Origin: Hyphomicrobiales bacterium
Lineage (GTDB): Bacteria > Pseudomonadota > Alphaproteobacteria > Rhizobiales > Rhizobiaceae
Assembly: GCA_900473185.1 (NCBI GenBank)
Contig: UCKU01000027.1
Location: 62,001 to 126,000 of the forward strand
DNA: 64,000 bases
Direction: 5' to 3'
Under the pieces are notes generated by a model. The model did no database searches. It had not been told where the DNA came from and worked only from the letters and a program-made list of their open reading frames with translations. Both the position numbers and the translations under genes were made by a program. Below, one piece after another: positions 60,351-64,000 of this stretch; positions within the stretch are counted from its first letter, which is position 1, and every line of letters begins with the position of its first letter.

Positions 60351-61370
60351 ATGAGAAGCGAACATCAGGACAAGAAACTGGCGCTGGTTCTCGGCGCTAC
60401 GGGCGGCATCGGCGGTGCGGTGGCCCGCAAGCTGCAGGCCCGCGGCTGGACGGTGAGGGCGCTCAACCGCAAAGCCGCGAAAGCATCCGCGAGCGGGCAG
60501 GGTTTCGAATGGATGCAGGGGGACGCGATGAATGCGGCGGATGTGCGCAAGGCGGCCGAAGGTGCCAGCCTTATCGTGCATGCCGTCAATCCGCCCGGTT
60601 ATCGCGACTGGGAGAAGCTGGTTCTGCCGATGCTCGATAATACGATTGCCGCAGCTCGTGCCGTTGGCGCCCGCATCGTGCTGCCAGGCACCGTCTATAA
60701 TTTCGGGCCGGATGCGTTTCCCGTCGTGACGGAGGATAGTCCGCAGCATCCGGTGACGAAGAAGGGCGGGATCCGTGTCGAGATGGAGAAGCGTCTGAAG
60801 GCGGCTTCAGAGACCGGCATAGGTGTGATCATCGTTCGCGCCGGCGATTTCTTCGGGCCGGGCGCTACGAGCAACAGCTGGTTCTCCGCCGCCTTCGCCA
60901 CGCCGGGCAAACCTGTTGGTACGATCAGGAATCCGGCGAGGCCAGGTATCGGTCACCAATGGGCCTATTTGCCCGATGTTGCCGAGACGATGGTGCAACT
61001 CGTCGAGCGGGCAGAGCGCCTGCCAGCTTTCGCTTGCTATCACATGAACGGCTTCTGGGATGGTGACGGCCGGCAGATGGCGGAGGCTGTCGGGCGCGTT
61101 GCCGGCGGCGCGGCGAAGATCGGCCGCTTCCCCTGGTTCGTTGTACCGCTGCTCGCTCCCTTCATGACCGTCATGCATGAGCTGAAGGAGATGCGTTACC
61201 TCTGGAAGGTGACAGTGCGTATGAGGAACGACAAGCTGGTGGCCGAACTCGGAACCGAGCCGCACACGCCGATCGACGAGGCCGTGCGCGCAACGCTCAT
61301 AGCGCAGGGATCTCTGCCGGAACTGCATTCTGCGGCGACAGCAGCGCACTCTCTCACGAGGGGAAATTAA
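60351..61370 (+). CDS. NAD-dependent epimerase / NmrA-like Rossmann protein
   Basis: A 339-residue atypical SDR. The cofactor loop is LVLGATGGIGGAVARKL, and ARIVLPGTVYNFGPDAFP carries the YxxxK-region tyrosine; further HPVTKKGGIRVEMEK. These proteins bind NAD(P) and act as reductases, epimerases or redox sensors. The ATG at 60351 lies seven bases after AAGGAG; ATG 60345 is too close. It is divergent from the LysR gene that likely regulates it. It ends one base before the stop of the convergent kinase gene. Confidence 0.85.
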   Translation: MRSEHQDKKLALVLGATGGIGGAVARKLQARGWTVRALNRKAAKASASGQGFEWMQGDAMNAADVRKAAEGASLIVHAVNPPGYRDWEKLVLPMLDNTIAAARAVGARIVLPGTVYNFGPDAFPVVTEDSPQHPVTKKGGIRVEMEKRLKAASETGIGVIIVRAGDFFGPGATSNSWFSAAFATPGKPVGTIRNPARPGIGHQWAYLPDVAETMVQLVERAERLPAFACYHMNGFWDGDGRQMAEAVGRVAGGAAKIGRFPWFVVPLLAPFMTVMHELKEMRYLWKVTVRMRNDKLVAELGTEPHTPIDEAVRATLIAQGSLPELHSAATAAHSLTRGN

Positions 61371-61371
61371 A

Positions 61372-62169
61372 TCAGCCCAGTTCCGCGAGTGCGATACGGG
61401 CAACCGTCAGAGGTTTTTCCGCCGAGGCGTGGTCGCCATCTTCAAGAAACCAGGCAGCGGAAAGACCGGAATAGGCAGCGATCCATTTGAGCAGCCTTGA
61501 TGGTTCGATATCTGCCTCTTTGGAGACAATCGGAAGCTGGCGCTGGAGCCGCTTGGGATCCGTCGTCGTCGGCAGGTCTTCATTGGCGAAGATATTGGCA
61601 AAGTCATAGCCGCGCTCGCCATAGATCCGCTTGGGATCGATCGCCAGCCAGCCGCGTTCGCCGAAATCGAGGATGTTGCGGTGGTGGATGTCGCCGTGGA
61701 GAATGCTGAGCTGCTGCGGTGTTGCGAGCAGGCTGTTGGCAATCCTCCAGCTATCGACAAACGTACCGCCATAGGTGCGCGCTGCCGGTTCCAGACTAAG
61801 GAACCAGCGCTCGAGGGTCGGGGAACCGGAGAGAGGCGTGGAGCGCGGCGCATGCAGCCTTGCTGCGGTGCGCACCATGATGCGGCTTGCTTCATCATCC
61901 TCGCCGTTCAGGGCCATTTCCAGCAGCGAGTGCTTGTCGGCCGCGCGCTCCAGAAGAACGGCGTCGTCCTGCTGCGCATAGACTTTGGCTGCGCCGTCAC
62001 CATCCCACCATTTCATCAGCAATGCGCCTTCGCGCTCGCTGCTGTCGGTTGCGACTTTCAGCATGGCGGGTTTGTCCTGCCAGGTGACCGGCAGGAGGCG
62101 GCTCGAATGAGTGATGATGGGTTCGCCGTCCGAGGTGAGCGACCAGCGTTCGAGATAGGGTGAGAACAT
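61372..62169 (-). CDS. Aminoglycoside phosphotransferase APH(6)-like kinase
   Basis: A 265-residue kinase of the APH(6)/hydroxyurea kinase family. The catalytic HGD (158-160) lies in LSILHGDIHHRNILDFGERG, with N165 and the metal aspartate D178 in LAIDPKRIYGERGYDFANIF. The N-terminal lobe has PAMLKVATDSSEREGALLMKWW, where the lysine binds ATP. Relatives include streptomycin 6-phosphotransferases; chromosomal copies in soil bacteria often have unknown natural substrates, so resistance cannot be assumed. It is flanked by the NmrA-like gene (convergent) and an Old Yellow Enzyme gene upstream on the same strand. Confidence 0.82.
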   Translation of the reverse strand: MFSPYLERWSLTSDGEPIITHSSRLLPVTWQDKPAMLKVATDSSEREGALLMKWWDGDGAAKVYAQQDDAVLLERAADKHSLLEMALNGEDDEASRIMVRTAARLHAPRSTPLSGSPTLERWFLSLEPAARTYGGTFVDSWRIANSLLATPQQLSILHGDIHHRNILDFGERGWLAIDPKRIYGERGYDFANIFANEDLPTTTDPKRLQRQLPIVSKEADIEPSRLLKWIAAYSGLSAAWFLEDGDHASAEKPLTVARIALAELG

Positions 62170-62240
62170 GCGCGCATGCTAGCGGCAATGGTCACGAATG
62201 GAAATCCCGCCGGCCGGCGGGATTTCGCTTCGGCGAAGGA

Positions 62241-63365
62241 TCAGGCGACCTTTTCGAGCAAGGGGTAATCGATATAGCCCTTGGCGTCGCCACCATAGAA
62301 GGTCGATTGATCCGGCGGGTTCAGTGGCAGGTTCTTCTCCAGACGCTCAACGAGATCGGGATTGGAGATGAAGGGCTTGCCGAAGGCGACGAGATCGGCC
62401 GTACCGTTTTCGACGGCTTCGATCGCCATGTCTCTGACGTAGCCGTTGTTGACCATCCAGGCAGCCTTGCCGCCAGCCTTTTCATAGGCAGCGCGCAGTG
62501 CCTTGTAGTCGAAGGACGGGTTGTCGCCCTGACGATAATCACGCTCGCCGCCGGTCTGGCCTTCGATCACGTGGATATAGGCGAGGTCGTACTTGGCAAG
62601 GCCTTCAACGACATGGGTGAAGAGTGTTTGCGGGTTGGAATCATAGGATTCACCCGACGGTGTCACCGGCGAGATGCGGATCGCGGTGCGGCGCGCGCCG
62701 ATTTCCCTGGTCACGGTTTCAACGACTTCGAAGAGGAAACGGGCGCGGTTTTTGATCGAGCCGCCATATTGGTCGGTGCGGTCGTTGACGCCATCACGCA
62801 TGAACTGGTCGAGCAGATAGCCGTTGGCGCCGTGGATTTCGACACCATCGAAGCCGGCGTCGATCGCAGCGCGGGCGGCCTTGCGGTAATCCTCGATGAT
62901 GCCGGGGATTTCGGAGGTTTCGAGTGCACGCGGTTCGGACGTTTCTGCGAAGGCGCCGGTGCCATCAGCATTGACGAGATAGGTCTTGGCCTTGGCGATG
63001 CGGTTGGTTGAGGAGACCGGCTTGCCATTATCGGGTTGCAGCGTGTTGTGGGAGATGCGTCCGACATGCCACATCTGCACGACGATCTTGCCGCCTCCGG
63101 CATGGACCGCATCCGTCACGCGCTTCCAGCCATCGAGCGCTTCCTTGCTGTAGAGGCCGGGAACGTTGGCATAACCCTGGCCTTGATGCGTAATGGCGGT
63201 CGCTTCGGTGATGATGAGGCCGGCCGTGGCGCGCTGGCGGTAATATTCGACGTTGAGATCGTTCGGGATTGCGCCCGGTGAGCGGTTACGGGTGAGCGGC
63301 GCCATGACGATATGGTTCTTGAGGGAAATATCGCCGACCTGCGTCGGCTGGAAAAGCTTGGCCAT
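62241..63365 (-). CDS. Alkene reductase, Old Yellow Enzyme family
   Basis: A 374-residue FMN-dependent ene-reductase of full length. LKNHIVMAPLTRNRSPGAIP binds FMN; HGANGYLLDQFMRDGVNDRT has the substrate-binding His and Asn; the C-terminus FGKPFISNPDLVERL is typical. It reduces activated C=C bonds and nitro compounds (NemA/XenB-like). The MFS permease gene lies 24 bases upstream on the same strand and is probably co-transcribed. Confidence 0.92.
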   Translation of the reverse strand: MAKLFQPTQVGDISLKNHIVMAPLTRNRSPGAIPNDLNVEYYRQRATAGLIITEATAITHQGQGYANVPGLYSKEALDGWKRVTDAVHAGGGKIVVQMWHVGRISHNTLQPDNGKPVSSTNRIAKAKTYLVNADGTGAFAETSEPRALETSEIPGIIEDYRKAARAAIDAGFDGVEIHGANGYLLDQFMRDGVNDRTDQYGGSIKNRARFLFEVVETVTREIGARRTAIRISPVTPSGESYDSNPQTLFTHVVEGLAKYDLAYIHVIEGQTGGERDYRQGDNPSFDYKALRAAYEKAGGKAAWMVNNGYVRDMAIEAVENGTADLVAFGKPFISNPDLVERLEKNLPLNPPDQSTFYGGDAKGYIDYPLLEKVA

Positions 63366-63389
63366 GGAAGGTCCTTTCTGCTTGGGGGA

Positions 63390-64000
63390 TCACTCGGCGG
63401 TAGCGGGGTTAGTCTGTGCCCGGCCGGAGAGATAGGTGAGCGCCGTCGCTGCGAGGCCGATCAGGGCCATGGCAGCAGCGGCGAGGGGAACATGGACGAA
63501 GTCGAGACCGGCATTGATGACCATGCCGCCGACCCAGGCGCCCAGCGCATTGCCGGTGTTGAAGGCGCCGATATTGATGGTCGAGACGAGGTTTGGCGCA
63601 TCCTTGCCGAAGCCGACGACACCGACCTGCAGGGCAGGGACCGCAGCGAAGGTTGCGGCAGCCCACAGGAAGAGCGTTATCTCGGCCGGGATAACGAAGC
63701 GGCTGGTGTAGAAAAAGGCTGCGGAGGTGAGCGCGATCACAGCAAAGACGCTGGCGAGCGTGGCTCCAAGCCGCCAATCGGCCAGCTTGCCGCCGATGAG
63801 ATTGCCGACTGTCAGGCCGATGCCGATCAGGAACAGGGTCCACGTGACGCCTTCCGGCGAGATGCCGGTCACATCACGCAACAGCGGGGCGATGTAGGTG
63901 AAGAGCGTGAACATCGAGGCCGAGAAGAAGACGGTCACCGAGAGCGCCATCCAGAGGCGGACGTTCTTCAATGCCGCGATCTCGCGCAGGATGCTGCTCT
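63390..64000 (-). CDS. MFS transporter, C-terminal half (5' end outside window)
   Basis: The right edge cuts this gene; about 203 C-terminal codons are visible, with six membrane segments and the typical loop GNLIGGKLADWRLG (the second MFS motif A-like loop). LRLWMALSVTVFFSASMFTL and FTYIAPLLRDVTGISPEGV recall AraJ/DHA1-type exporters for drugs or sugars. It is 24 bases upstream of the Old Yellow Enzyme gene. Confidence 0.85.
   Translation of the reverse strand, partial: SSILREIAALKNVRLWMALSVTVFFSASMFTLFTYIAPLLRDVTGISPEGVTWTLFLIGIGLTVGNLIGGKLADWRLGATLASVFAVIALTSAAFFYTSRFVIPAEITLFLWAAATFAAVPALQVGVVGFGKDAPNLVSTINIGAFNTGNALGAWVGGMVINAGLDFVHVPLAAAAMALIGLAATALTYLSGRAQTNPATAE

Noticed and set aside
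1..64000. tRNA, rRNA, CRISPR array, IS element, prophage or att site
   Set aside because: Looked for cloverleaf-type sequences, direct repeats with spacers, transposase or integrase motifs; none was found by eye. A covariance-model scan would be decisive for small RNA genes.

Overview
This 64 kb window looks like core chromosome of an alphaproteobacterium of the Rhizobiaceae, most likely Rhizobium or a close relative. The evidence is the GC-rich coding sequence, a separate petA-petB-petC operon for the cytochrome bc1 complex, a second-type ClpS adaptor, a PetP/PetR-like regulator pair, a BA14K-family protein, MidA, UbiK and an lgt-midA-pgeF-peptidase run. I saw no rRNA, tRNA, CRISPR array, insertion sequence, integrase or phage gene. 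Genus is an inference; no marker gene for species placement is present.

Layout. 1-4.4 kb (minus): a MoxR ATPase, DUF58 and DUF4159/BatA-like membrane module, cut by the left edge. 4.6-7.1 kb (plus): DUF1285, CoA-type Nudix hydrolase and CCA-adding enzyme, joined by ATGA overlaps. 7.1-11.4 kb: small proteins, hemF, a Na/Pi-type cotransporter and trmL. 11.6-17 kb: two related half-size ABC exporters flanking an antisense ribbon-helix-helix gene, then an EEP-family phosphodiesterase. 17.2-20 kb: petABC. 20.1-25.6 kb: apt, two MaoC-type genes, ychF, clpS2, a GNAT enzyme and pth. 25.7-32.8 kb: a cyclic-di-GMP region, with a solute-binding protein next to a GGDEF-EAL protein (minus), rplY, and a MHYT-PAS-PAS-GGDEF-EAL protein (plus). 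33-36.7 kb: a secreted protein with a decayed partial copy of its own 3' end behind it, prs, and a lipoprotein. 36.8-41 kb (minus): lgt, midA, pgeF and a creatinase-like M24 protein. 41-46.5 kb: ubiK, a YbjN-type gene, proC, a CsaA-like gene broken by a stop codon, DUF1349, an MBL hydrolase, an SH3/DUF1236 protein and a truncated ilvE-type remnant. 46.8-49.4 kb: PetP-like MarR regulator, PetR-like response regulator and a histidine kinase. 49.4-56 kb: an HxlR/SDR pair, BA14K, a cold-shock protein, a DMT exporter, DUF1176, DUF3052 and a PQQ-type sugar dehydrogenase. 56.4-64 kb: aspartate aminotransferase, a Ca2+/H+ antiporter, DUF2188, a LysR/NmrA-like pair, an APH(6)-like kinase, an Old Yellow Enzyme and a partial MFS permease.

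How the genes work together. Most is housekeeping: respiration (petABC, midA and ubiK support the electron transport chain), translation quality (cca, trmL, pth, rplY, ychF), lipoprotein and envelope work (lgt, pgeF) and nucleotide supply (apt, prs). The best candidate for a little-described system is the pair at 25.7-28.8 kb: a periplasmic binding protein without any permease, directly behind a membrane GGDEF-EAL protein with a periplasmic domain, reminiscent of the NspS-MbaA sensing pair of Vibrio cholerae. Gene decay is also visible at three places (34.6, 43.3 and 46.3 kb).
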